DNA of 17,132 nt from JBGRQB01 sp041725875 (GTDB lineage: Bacteria > Bacteroidota > Ignavibacteria > Ignavibacteriales > Melioribacteraceae), in the NCBI GenBank assembly GCA_041725875.1, contig JBGRQB010000086.1, positions 1-17,132 of the forward strand, written 5' to 3'. A model generated the notes under the pieces. That model saw only the letters and a list, made by a program, of their open reading frames with translations. It ran no database searches and was not told the origin of the DNA. Positions 8,055 to 15,193 of this stretch are shown here, piece after piece; position 1 is the stretch's first letter, and every line of letters starts with the position of its first letter. A program made the position numbers and the translations under genes.

Positions 8055-9335
8055 GTGAAAAGAGTCTACACTTTATTATTCATTTTAATTTTTTCAACAT
8101 CTCTTCTTGCAAGTGGTTTTCAAATAAACGAACACGGTGCAAGGGGAATGGCTATGGGTGGAGCTTATGTTGGTCTGGCTAACGATGCTTCGGCAGCATA
8201 TATGAACCCCGCAGCAGTTGCTTTTTTGAACGGAACTAAATTAAGTCTTGGTGCAACTTACATTGCGCCTATGAGTACCTTTACAGGTGACAATGATCAC
8301 TTTACAAAATCGTGGGATCTTAAAAAAAGATTTTTCACTCCTATCAATGTTTATTTCACTCATAAACTTAATGATAAAGTAGGTATTGGTTTTGCTGTTA
8401 ACAATCCGTTTGGATTGGGAACAGAATGGCCTGGTAACTGGGACGGCAGATACAGTACTGTTGAAACTGAAATCAGAACATTTAATTTTACACCAACTGT
8501 TTCTTATAAGTTTTCAGAAAAATTTTCAGCAAGTGTTGGTTTTTCTGTTTCATACGCAGATGTATTAATTAACAGAAAAATCCAGGTTGCTCATCCTCAG
8601 CTTGGTTATCTTGGCGATGCCGATACAAAAATGGAAGGGGATACCTGGTCATACGGATTTATTGCAGCAGTTATGTACAAGCCAAGTGAAAGTTTATCAT
8701 TGGGTGCTGTATTTAAGTCACAGATCAATTATGAATTTGAAGGTGATGCTACTACTGAATTACCTCAGAACGTTCCTTCTGCAATGTCAGCATTGTTTCC
8801 AAAAGGATCTATTGATGCACCTTTAAACGCTCCTGCTGTTTTAACTGCGGGTCTTGCATACAAAGCAAATGAAAAATTCACTGTTACTGCTGATTTCCAA
8901 TACAATATGTGGTCAAGCTATGATAAACTTCAGGTGAATTTTAAGGAATGGGTAAACCCGTCAGATGGTACAAACAAGCTTATTTCTCACAGAGATTATG
9001 AAGACAGCTACATTGCAAGAGTTGGTGCTGAATATAGAACAAGTGAGAGACTTGCCTTGAGAGCTGGTTTTTATTATGATAAAAACCCTGTAAAAGATGA
9101 AAGACTTGATCCTACTTTACCAGATGCAGACAGAATTGGTTTTAACGCCGGATTTGGTGTGAAATTATCAGATAACTTATCAATGGATGTTGCTTATTTA
9201 TATCTTCATTTTATTGACAGAACTATTGATAATTCACAAGAATTTTTACCAATTGCGCCGACACCGGTTTCGCTGAATGGTAAATATGAGTCAAACGCTC
9301 ATTTATTTGCGTTGAATTTTAACTATAATTTCTAA
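8055..9335 (+). CDS. FadL/OmpP1/TodX-type outer-membrane transport protein
   Basis: 426-residue beta-barrel of the FadL family, which moves long-chain fatty acids or other hydrophobic compounds across the outer membrane. The signal peptide is about residues 1-19 (KRVYTLLFILIFSTSLLA) and the mature end SGFQINEHGARGMAMGGAYVG is typical of the family plug region. NPAAVA (51-56), NPFGLGTEW and the alternating barrel strands follow. The last residue is Phe (FNYNF), the usual signal for insertion by the BAM complex. The start is GTG 8055, four bases after GGAGG (8046-8050) and directly before the signal peptide; an in-frame ATG at 8025 would put the SD inside the gene and add ten residues before the signal. 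It lies 57 bases after mutS2 and ends in its own terminator. The substrate is not evident. Confidence 0.92.
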   Translation: MKRVYTLLFILIFSTSLLASGFQINEHGARGMAMGGAYVGLANDASAAYMNPAAVAFLNGTKLSLGATYIAPMSTFTGDNDHFTKSWDLKKRFFTPINVYFTHKLNDKVGIGFAVNNPFGLGTEWPGNWDGRYSTVETEIRTFNFTPTVSYKFSEKFSASVGFSVSYADVLINRKIQVAHPQLGYLGDADTKMEGDTWSYGFIAAVMYKPSESLSLGAVFKSQINYEFEGDATTELPQNVPSAMSALFPKGSIDAPLNAPAVLTAGLAYKANEKFTVTADFQYNMWSSYDKLQVNFKEWVNPSDGTNKLISHRDYEDSYIARVGAEYRTSERLALRAGFYYDKNPVKDERLDPTLPDADRIGFNAGFGVKLSDNLSMDVAYLYLHFIDRTIDNSQEFLPIAPTPVSLNGKYESNAHLFALNFNYNF

Positions 9336-9342
9336 TATATTT

Positions 9343-9368
9343 AAGGGATGGGAAACCATCCCTTTTTT
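9343..9368 (+). terminator. Rho-independent terminator after the FadL-family gene
   Basis: AAGGGATGG (9343-9351), loop GAAA, CCATCCCTT (9356-9364), with the T-run 9363-9368. This is a 9-bp stem with a GNRA-type loop. It sits 20 bases before the start codon of the next co-directional gene. Confidence 0.9.
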
Positions 9369-9388
9369 AATTTAAAAACGTGGATATT

Positions 9389-9826
9389 ATGAATAGAATA
9401 ATTTTGCTGTCTGCCCTTGTTTTACTTCTTTTTTTGAGCGCCTGCTCAACCGTAAATACAACCAATTCAACAAAAACTCCTGATAATGAAGTTTACGTTT
9501 TTGATGATGCAAGTGATTTGGAAGAAGAGCTGGAAGAGGAAACTCCGGTTGAGGAGCCGGTTGTTGTTAAGTCTGCACCGGAAGTTAAAACAACCTTTAT
9601 TGTTCAGGTTGGTGCATTTTCAACAAAAGGAAGAGCTGAAAGATTTAAGCAGGAGAACAGTTCAAAATTATCTTATGAATTAAAAATTTCTTATAGTTCA
9701 AAAGTCGGGTTGTTTGTTGTACAGCTTCCTGAGTTTGAAACAAGAACAGAAGCAGAAAGTGTTAGAAATAAATTGTGGAAAGATAAAGTATTTAGTGATG
9801 CTTTTATTTTGGCCAGAGAAAAATAA
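9389..9826 (+). CDS. SPOR-domain lipoprotein
   Basis: 145-residue lipoprotein. The lipobox LSAC (16-19) gives Cys19 as the lipidation site, followed by a Thr/Asn/Ser-rich spacer, a very acidic stretch (about 39-57, DDASDLEEELEEE) and a C-terminal SPOR domain (about 67-145, opening TTFIVQVGAFSTKGRAERF). SPOR domains bind peptidoglycan denuded of stem peptides, mainly at division sites, so a role at the septum or in wall remodelling is likely. Ser20 after the lipidated Cys would favour outer-membrane sorting under the E. coli rule, which may not apply here. The start ATG 9389 puts the lipoprotein signal right at the N-terminus; GTG 9380 is an in-frame alternative adding MDI. It is downstream of the FadL-family gene but separated from it by a terminator. 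Confidence 0.87.
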   Translation: MNRIILLSALVLLLFLSACSTVNTTNSTKTPDNEVYVFDDASDLEEELEEETPVEEPVVVKSAPEVKTTFIVQVGAFSTKGRAERFKQENSSKLSYELKISYSSKVGLFVVQLPEFETRTEAESVRNKLWKDKVFSDAFILAREK

Positions 9827-9827
9827 A

Positions 9828-9851
9828 CCCCTGAAGTTTCAGAGGTTTTTT
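9828..9851. terminator. Shared terminator between convergent SPOR lipoprotein gene and hydE
   Basis: CCCCTGAA (9828-9835) and TTCAGAGG (9838-9845) form an 8-position stem followed on the plus strand by six T (9846-9851). In the plus-strand RNA one pair is a C-A mismatch. In the minus-strand RNA it becomes U-G and pairs, and the region after it (9827 downward) is also T-rich, so the hairpin may serve hydE better. The hydE stop codon lies only 4 bases away. Confidence 0.75.
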
Positions 9852-9854
9852 ATC

Positions 9855-10952
9855 TTAATTTTCCTGTTGTTGTCTTTTCTTAAAGTGTGGTGAATCACCC
9901 CATTCATTAAACCCGATGGTTTCTTCAACTCCGCCAATTCGGTTTGATAAACAATCTTTACACAAGGATGAATCTTCATCAATACAAGGTTTATTATCAT
10001 ACAGCTGATATGATTCTCTGTATTGAGTGTTTGTGATATTAGGCATAATGATATTTGCACCTGCTTTAATTCCCATCTCACGTCCAAAAGGATTAAGCGC
10101 CTGTAAAGCAGTAGTTGCAGCAATATTTACATCTTCAAGATAAATTCTTGTTGCTGCTATCATCTTTAATCCAAGTAAATATTGATCTCCTTTAATAGCA
10201 TCAAAGTTTTCAAAACAGCCTGCCATCGGAGTATCTTTATGTTCAATATAAGGACCCATTCCAATCATATCGATATCATTTTCTTTGAAGAAAATAATAT
10301 CATTTACCAGATCTTCGGTTGTCTGACCAGGTAAACCAATCATAACTCCGGTTCCAACCTGATAACCTGTTTCTCTTAAATCTTTCAAACACTGATATCT
10401 GCGTCCAAAATCGTGATCCTGCGGGTGAAGCGACTTATAAATCTCTTCATTTGTACTTTCTATTCTCAGCAAGTAACGATGCGCACCAGCATCATACCAG
10501 CGCTGGTAAGTTTTTTTTGTCTGCTCACCAAGAGAGAGGGTAATACCAAGCTCACCGTTGGTTTTCTCTTTTACCTGTTGTAGAATTGATTCAATAAAAG
10601 AGACAAATTTTTCATCTTCTCTTTCGCCTGACTGAAGAACAATTGAACCGTAGTTATTTTCGTGAGCCCAGATTGCACCTTCCATAATTTCAGCTTCGTC
10701 CATCATATATCTGTCAACATTACTGTTGCTCTTTCTGATTCCGCAGTAATAGCAATCTTTTGCGCAGATATTGCTGAACTCAATAATTCCGCGAAAATAA
10801 GATTTTCGTCCGATATGCTTTTCTTTTATTTCATAAGCTTTTTGGAAGATCGAATTCATATCTTCACGCTCTTTAAGATCAAGAATAAATCTTAATTCTT
10901 CCGGCAATAATTGCTGTTTGTTCTCTATTTTCTGAATAATATTCTGGAGCAC
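9855..10952 (-). CDS. hydE: [FeFe]-hydrogenase H-cluster maturation radical SAM enzyme HydE
   Basis: 365-residue radical SAM enzyme that, with HydF and HydG, builds the H-cluster of [FeFe]-hydrogenase; HydE acts on the cysteine-bound iron synthon on the way to the dithiomethylamine-bridged dinuclear site. The radical SAM cluster motif is CX3CX2C (C63, C67, C70) in NICAKDCYYCGIRKSN. A second cysteine set C323, C331 and C334 (CX7CX2C) matches the auxiliary cluster seen in HydE of Thermotoga maritima and argues against BioB or PylB. VLQSGE (105-110) and VMIGLPGQ (203-210) are family landmarks. The start is GTG at 10952, six bases after AAGGAG (10964-10959); a longer reading from 10997 would include the SD. 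No hydF, hydG or hydrogenase gene is in the window. It lies 94 bases downstream of a methyltransferase gene on the same strand. Confidence 0.92.
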   Translation of the reverse strand: MLQNIIQKIENKQQLLPEELRFILDLKEREDMNSIFQKAYEIKEKHIGRKSYFRGIIEFSNICAKDCYYCGIRKSNSNVDRYMMDEAEIMEGAIWAHENNYGSIVLQSGEREDEKFVSFIESILQQVKEKTNGELGITLSLGEQTKKTYQRWYDAGAHRYLLRIESTNEEIYKSLHPQDHDFGRRYQCLKDLRETGYQVGTGVMIGLPGQTTEDLVNDIIFFKENDIDMIGMGPYIEHKDTPMAGCFENFDAIKGDQYLLGLKMIAATRIYLEDVNIAATTALQALNPFGREMGIKAGANIIMPNITNTQYRESYQLYDNKPCIDEDSSLCKDCLSNRIGGVEETIGFNEWGDSPHFKKRQQQEN

Positions 10953-11034
10953 AGGTCTCTCCTTATTAGTGAAAAATATCCTTATAACACATATCAAATT
11001 AATGCATTTTCTGTTAAATTTTCAATCCCTATCG

Positions 11035-11042
11035 CAAAAGTA
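11035..11042 (-). promoter_or_regulatory. Candidate -7 element for hydE
   Basis: The minus strand reads TACTTTTG (11042-11035), matching TAnnTTTG. It is the same octamer as the candidate in front of polA. ATTG about 20 bases upstream, inside the end of the methyltransferase gene, is a 3-of-4 match to the -33 TTTG. It would give hydE a leader of roughly 75 bases, separate from methyltransferase transcription. Pattern-based only. Confidence 0.3.
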
Positions 11043-11046
11043 GAAT

Positions 11047-11754
11047 TTATTTTTCAATTACCAATAAATAGCTTTTTGTATGCTTATTAACTACATCGCG
11101 TTTAAATGAACTGAACTTGTTTGCCAGTCGTAAACCCTGATTATCAAGCATAGTTTTTATCTGTTCAAATTTGACAGGGAAGAGGTAAGTCTGATCACTG
11201 AACATTTGTCCGTTATTTTTCAAAATCAGACGAGTATTAAATTCAACTTTATTTTCAAAATAATCGGGAATGTATTCTCTGAAGAACGCAAAATTATCAC
11301 ATTCAATTACAGGAAAATCGTAAGTGTCGCCGTCAAAATTTACAAACTGTAAAATCAATTTTCCTTTTGGTTTTAGAAGAGAAGCACATTTTGAAATAAA
11401 CTCTTCAATGCTTTCTTTGTTTGCAAGGTGAGGAAGCGTGTTTCCTATGCAGGTTATCACATCTTGCGATTCCGGTTCGGCAACCTGATCTACACTTAAA
11501 ATATCCAGATTTACAAATTGAAGATTTTCATTTTTCAAATTTTCCGCTTCACGTAAAAGAGCAGAATTTAAATCTATTCCAATTACTTTGTTTCCAAATG
11601 ATTCTGCAAAAGCAGCAAGTTTTCCGTTTGCACATCCGCAATCAAGAATGTTCAAATTTCCTTTTTTGAAGTACTCGTTAAAAAAGCCTCTTTTAGCTTC
11701 ATTTAACGGAAAAATATCGTCGTAAATGTGACTGATACTATGGTATAATGACAT
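11047..11754 (-). CDS. Class I SAM-dependent methyltransferase, substrate unknown
   Basis: 235-residue methyltransferase with a Rossmann-type SAM-binding core. Motif I is ILDCGCANGKL (36-46); D61 (VIGIDLN) is the likely ribose-binding acid at the end of strand 2; NLDIL (82-86) and CIGNTLPHL (about 101-109) follow at the positions of motifs II-III. The C-terminal part (about 145-235) probably shapes the substrate pocket. Nothing shows the substrate; the family includes small-molecule and polyketide-type methyltransferases as well as many uncharacterised stand-alone enzymes. GAGG lies about 8 bases before the ATG at 11754, a good SD. It is divergent from the GH2 gene, with 82 bases between, and upstream of hydE on the same strand; no functional link to hydrogenase maturation is known to me. 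Confidence 0.82.
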   Translation of the reverse strand: MSLYHSISHIYDDIFPLNEAKRGFFNEYFKKGNLNILDCGCANGKLAAFAESFGNKVIGIDLNSALLREAENLKNENLQFVNLDILSVDQVAEPESQDVITCIGNTLPHLANKESIEEFISKCASLLKPKGKLILQFVNFDGDTYDFPVIECDNFAFFREYIPDYFENKVEFNTRLILKNNGQMFSDQTYLFPVKFEQIKTMLDNQGLRLANKFSSFKRDVVNKHTKSYLLVIEK

Positions 11755-11770
11755 TTTATAAACCTCATAA

Positions 11771-11839
11771 ATAACTTGAATTTCAATATAATAAAAATTA
11801 TTCTAGTCTCTGAATTTCATTTAAGTTGGAGTAAAAATG
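11771..11839 (+). promoter_or_regulatory. Promoter and leader of the GH2 gene, twin of the one at 14601
   Basis: TTGAAT (11776-11781), a 17-base spacer and TATTCT (11799-11804) form a -35/-10-like pair. The palindrome TGAATTTCA (11811-11819) falls where transcription should start, and GGAG precedes ATG 11837. The 69 bases align without a gap to 14601-14669, with 49 identities by my count, including an identical 10-mer ATAAAAATTA at the same place. A second TGAATTTCA (11777-11785), within TTGAATTTCAA, overlaps the -35 region. The sequence is shared with the methyltransferase leader on the other strand. Confidence 0.6.
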
Positions 11840-14530
11840 GTTAGAAAGGTTTCAGTTTTTTTATTGTTTTTTACATTTTTGTTTGCACAGAAAGTTTCAT
11901 TTAATAATGACTGGCAATTTCGAAAAGGAGATTCGGTTTCTGGCAAACAAAATGAAGTTTGGGAAAGAGTAAACCTTCCTCACACCTGGAACTCCAAAGA
12001 TATGCAGTCTGGACCCGAATTTTATGCCGGTTTTGGATTATACAAAAAAGAACTGCAGTACAATCCGGTCTGGAACAACAAACGAGTTTTTCTAAAATTT
12101 AATGGTGTGGGTCAATATACCGAACTGTTTGTAAATCAAAAGAAGGTTGGAGTTCATAAAGGTGGTTATTCGGCATTTATTTTTGAAATAACAGATTACC
12201 TGCTGAAAGATATGTCAAACAAAATTTTGGTAAAAGTTGATAACAGAAGCAGGGAAGATGTAATTCCGGTTAATCATAATCTGTTTGGAGTTTTTGGCGG
12301 AATTTACCGACAGGCAGAATTAATAGTAAAACCAAAAATTTCCATTACGCCAATGGATTATGCCACGAGCGGAGTTTATATAGATCAAAATGAAATCAGT
12401 GAAAAGCTGGCAAAGTTTTCAATCAGAACCAAAGTTGAAAACGATTTTACTTCTGATGAAAATATTGTTTTAAGAACCAAAGTGTTTAATGCGCAAAATA
12501 AACTGGTTGTAAAATCAGAAAACAGTTATAAAATAAAAGCAAGAAAACGTTTTGAGATAAAAGAAGATTTTGAAATAAAAAATCCTCAATTGTGGAACGG
12601 AAAAGAAAATCCGGCTCAATATAAGTTTGTCTTGGAAATTGTTAAAAACGGAAAAGTAATTGATTCTGTTACCGAATACACAGGCTTTCGCTCGTTTTAT
12701 GTAGATTCGGAAAAAGGATTTTTCCTTAACGGAAAACCATACAGACTTTACGGAGTTGCCCGCCATCAGGATAAATTTAACAAAGGTGCAGCTCTTTCTT
12801 TGGAAGACCACAAAAAAGATTTTGCGCTAATAGATGAAATTGGCGCTACGTCTGTGCGTCTGGCACACTATCAGCAGGCAAAGGATGTTTATTCAATCTG
12901 CGATGAGTTGGGATTGGTTGTCTGGGCAGAAATTCCTTTTGTTAATGCTCTGTCACTTTCAGAATCTGAAAATGTAAAAGAGCAGCTTTATGAATTAATC
13001 AGACAAAATTACAATCATCCTTCAATTTGTTTCTGGGGAATTTATAATGAAATTCCTGCTGAAGTTTATCCTTCTTATGCAAAAGAAGTTGTAACTGAAT
13101 TGCAAACTATTGCTAAAAAGGAGGATGCAAAAAGATTGACTGTTTGTGCAAGTGCAAGCGGAGATATGGAAAATTCGATACACTGGAAAACCGATTTGCA
13201 GGCATTTAACCGTTATCACGGCTGGTATGGCGGCGATGTAAAAGGTTTTTCAGAAGAAATGGATAAAATGCACGGTGAAGCACCGGAAAAATATATTGGG
13301 ATAAGTGAGTATGGCGCAGGTGCAAATGTTTTGCATTACAGTCCCAACCCTGAAAAACCTGACCCGATAGGAGCTTTTTTCCCTGAAAATTATCAGGCGT
13401 TTTTCCACGAGCAGCATTGGAAGCAGATTAAAAAATGTCCTTATTTGTGGGCGACTTATATCTGGAATATGTTCGATTTTTCCTGTCCAACGATTGACAG
13501 GGGGAGTCATAAAGCGATTAACCATAAGGGGTTGGTGAGCTACGACAGAAAAACAAAAAAGGATGCGTTCTATTTTTACAAAACAAATTGGAACAGCAAG
13601 CCCGCTGTTTATTTTGCAGATAAGCGTCACGAGAATGTTGCTTCCGAAGTTATTGACTTAAAAATATACTGTAACCAGAAAAAATTTACTTTGGTTCACA
13701 ACAAAAGAAAAGTAGATGCCGAACCTGAATTAATTGCCCCAAACACTTATGTGTGGAAGAATATCAAATTACAGGAAGGAAAAAATAAATTTGTTGTGCT
13801 TTCATTTGGCAACGGAAAAAAGATAAGTGATTCTTGCGAAAAGATGATTAAACTGCAAACACCTGAAGTAGCTTTTGAACAGGGGAATTCAGCACTTTTC
13901 TATGATGAAACAGAATTGAAGCTTATCTCAAAAGATAAAGCTCAAATTGTTTATTCCTTTAACAACGAGGAAAAAATATCTGACGGAAAAAATCTGATAA
14001 TTGATAAATCTGGTACTCTGAAAGCATATAGTAAGAAAAAAGGATACTCACCGAGCGAAAGTATATCAGTCGAATTGCTGAAAGTTAAAAAATATGTCAT
14101 CACAAAAATGACAACTCCGGATCCGAGATATACAGGTGTTGAAAATGCTTTATCAAATTTACATAAAGGTGATACAGGCTTCAGAAACAAAGAGTGGATC
14201 GGATACGAAGGAAGAAGCGCGGAGTTTGTAATAAAACCGGAAGAGAAAATTTCAGCTGTAAGAGTGAGTTATCTTGTGAATAAAGATGCCTGGATAATTC
14301 CTCCAAAAGAGATAAGAGTTTATGGAATCAGCAAAAACAACCGTGCTGAATTACTCTCTTCAAAAAATAATTTTTCCTGGGATATAAGATTACAGGAAGC
14401 AGTTTTGCCTGTCGATAAAAAATATGACAGCTACAAAATTGAAATTGAGAGTTTTATCAAACTTCCCAAATGGCACAGCGGTTCGGGAAAACCAGCCTGG
14501 ATCTTTTTAGATGAAATAATCTGCGAATAA
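11837..14530 (+). CDS. Exported GH2-family beta-glycosidase (beta-galactosidase-like) with C-terminal accessory modules
   Basis: 897-residue glycoside hydrolase family 2 enzyme. A signal peptide (1-17, ending LFA before QK) sends it to the periplasm or beyond. The order is: N-terminal jelly-roll sugar-binding domain (about 20-165, with LPHTWN 47-52), Ig-like domain (about 170-285) and TIM barrel (about 288-585). The catalytic acid/base is E405 in GIYNEIP and the nucleophile E491 in ISEYGAGAN; GVARHQD (306-312) and YIWNMFDFS (541-549) are GH2 landmarks. Ig-like and chitobiase-type modules (about 600-745) and a discoidin-like module (about 752-895, EWIGYEGRSAEF) follow, as in Bacteroidetes GH2 and GH20 enzymes. 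Activity could be beta-galactosidase, beta-glucuronidase or related; sequence alone does not settle it. GGAG at 11828-11831 precedes ATG 11837. No other polysaccharide-utilisation gene is adjacent. Confidence 0.9.
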   Translation: MVRKVSVFLLFFTFLFAQKVSFNNDWQFRKGDSVSGKQNEVWERVNLPHTWNSKDMQSGPEFYAGFGLYKKELQYNPVWNNKRVFLKFNGVGQYTELFVNQKKVGVHKGGYSAFIFEITDYLLKDMSNKILVKVDNRSREDVIPVNHNLFGVFGGIYRQAELIVKPKISITPMDYATSGVYIDQNEISEKLAKFSIRTKVENDFTSDENIVLRTKVFNAQNKLVVKSENSYKIKARKRFEIKEDFEIKNPQLWNGKENPAQYKFVLEIVKNGKVIDSVTEYTGFRSFYVDSEKGFFLNGKPYRLYGVARHQDKFNKGAALSLEDHKKDFALIDEIGATSVRLAHYQQAKDVYSICDELGLVVWAEIPFVNALSLSESENVKEQLYELIRQNYNHPSICFWGIYNEIPAEVYPSYAKEVVTELQTIAKKEDAKRLTVCASASGDMENSIHWKTDLQAFNRYHGWYGGDVKGFSEEMDKMHGEAPEKYIGISEYGAGANVLHYSPNPEKPDPIGAFFPENYQAFFHEQHWKQIKKCPYLWATYIWNMFDFSCPTIDRGSHKAINHKGLVSYDRKTKKDAFYFYKTNWNSKPAVYFADKRHENVASEVIDLKIYCNQKKFTLVHNKRKVDAEPELIAPNTYVWKNIKLQEGKNKFVVLSFGNGKKISDSCEKMIKLQTPEVAFEQGNSALFYDETELKLISKDKAQIVYSFNNEEKISDGKNLIIDKSGTLKAYSKKKGYSPSESISVELLKVKKYVITKMTTPDPRYTGVENALSNLHKGDTGFRNKEWIGYEGRSAEFVIKPEEKISAVRVSYLVNKDAWIIPPKEIRVYGISKNNRAELLSSKNNFSWDIRLQEAVLPVDKKYDSYKIEIESFIKLPKWHSGSGKPAWIFLDEIICE

Positions 14531-14541
14531 GCTTTCTATAA

Positions 14542-14569
14542 AATCGGGGATGAGAAATTATCTCCGATT
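14542..14569 (+). terminator. Probable terminator hairpin after the GH2 gene
   Basis: AATCGGGGA (14542-14550) pairs with TCTCCGATT (14561-14569), with one G-U pair, over a 10-base loop. The following CATTTCTAAAATTT is only moderately T-rich, so termination may be partial. Confidence 0.55.
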
Positions 14570-14600
14570 CATTTCTAAAATTTATGACCCGGATTTTCAA

Positions 14601-14669
14601 TTGACTTGAATTTTTTATTCATAAAAATTATTCTGCAATCTGAAATTCAAATAAACTGGAGAATTAATG
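14601..14669 (+). promoter_or_regulatory. Promoter and leader of the DUF2147 gene, twin of the one at 11771
   Basis: TTGAAT (14606-14611), a 17-base spacer, TATTCT (14629-14634), palindrome TGAAATTCA (14641-14649), GGAG (14658-14661) and ATG (14667). Every element is at the same distance from the start codon as in the GH2 leader. The spacer itself differs in its 5' half while the elements are kept, which suggests functional constraint rather than a very recent copy. Confidence 0.6.
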
Positions 14670-15101
14670 TTAAAAAAGATCACACTTTTGCTAGCGGTTT
14701 TATTTGTTACCGTAGTAATGGCGCAGGAAGCGGCAATAGTTGGTAAATGGAAGACCGTTGATGAAGAAGGCAAAGCAAAATCGGTTGTTGAAATTTATAA
14801 AAAAGAGAATGGCAAATTTTACGGAAAGATTATAAAAATATTTAATAAAGATCGCGCTGATGCTATTTGTACGGAAGCTGATGAAGATGATCCGCGATAT
14901 AACCAGAAAATATTGGGAATGGAAATTATTACAAATCTGGAACAGGACGGCAATGAGTTTTCCGACGGAGAGATTTTTGATCCGCAAAAGGGGAAAGAGT
15001 ATGACTGTAAATTGTGGGTTGAAAATGGCAGACTTCAGGTAAGAGGTTATGTTATGTTTTTCCACAGAACACAGGAATGGCTTCCTTACAATGAAGAATA
15101 A
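14667..15101 (+). CDS. DUF2147-family exported protein
   Basis: 144-residue small secreted protein. The signal peptide is residues 1-19 (LKKITLLLAVLFVTVVMA, cut before QEAA). The mature part is one DUF2147 domain: IVGKWKTVDEEGKAKSVVEI (24-43), GKFYGKI, ILGMEI, DGEIFDPQKGKEYDCKLW and VRGYVMFFHRTQEW are the family hallmarks. The fold is expected to be a small beta-barrel or lipocalin-like structure, and no biochemical function is established. Length is normal for the family. GGAG ends 5 bases before ATG 14667. It shares its promoter/leader layout with the GH2 gene upstream, so the two may respond to the same signal. The Crp/Fnr-type gene starts 92 bases downstream. I cannot assign a role. Confidence 0.88.
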   Translation: MLKKITLLLAVLFVTVVMAQEAAIVGKWKTVDEEGKAKSVVEIYKKENGKFYGKIIKIFNKDRADAICTEADEDDPRYNQKILGMEIITNLEQDGNEFSDGEIFDPQKGKEYDCKLWVENGRLQVRGYVMFFHRTQEWLPYNEE

Positions 15102-15142
15102 TGAATAAAACCAAAATTAACGAAAAATTAAATTGTGTTTAA

Positions 15143-15152
15143 GACAAATGTC
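15143..15152. promoter_or_regulatory. Small inverted repeat upstream of the Crp/Fnr-type gene
   Basis: GACA-AA-TGTC is a perfect 4+4 inverted repeat, 42 bases before the regulator's start codon. It is a possible operator, perhaps for autoregulation. It is short enough to arise by chance. Confidence 0.25.
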
Positions 15153-15193
15153 CTTTACATTTTTTGGATATAAAAATTAATTTTAGGACGTAA

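Noticed and set aside
9855..10952. BioB or PylB instead of HydE
   Set aside because: The C-terminal CX7CX2C set and the EFSNICAKDCYYCGIRKSN context fit HydE; BioB would show a different cysteine context and no C-terminal cluster.
13250..13630. Antisense ORF of 126 codons within the GH2 gene
   Set aside because: It overlaps the catalytic region of a well-supported gene, has no SD and shows low-complexity shadow composition.
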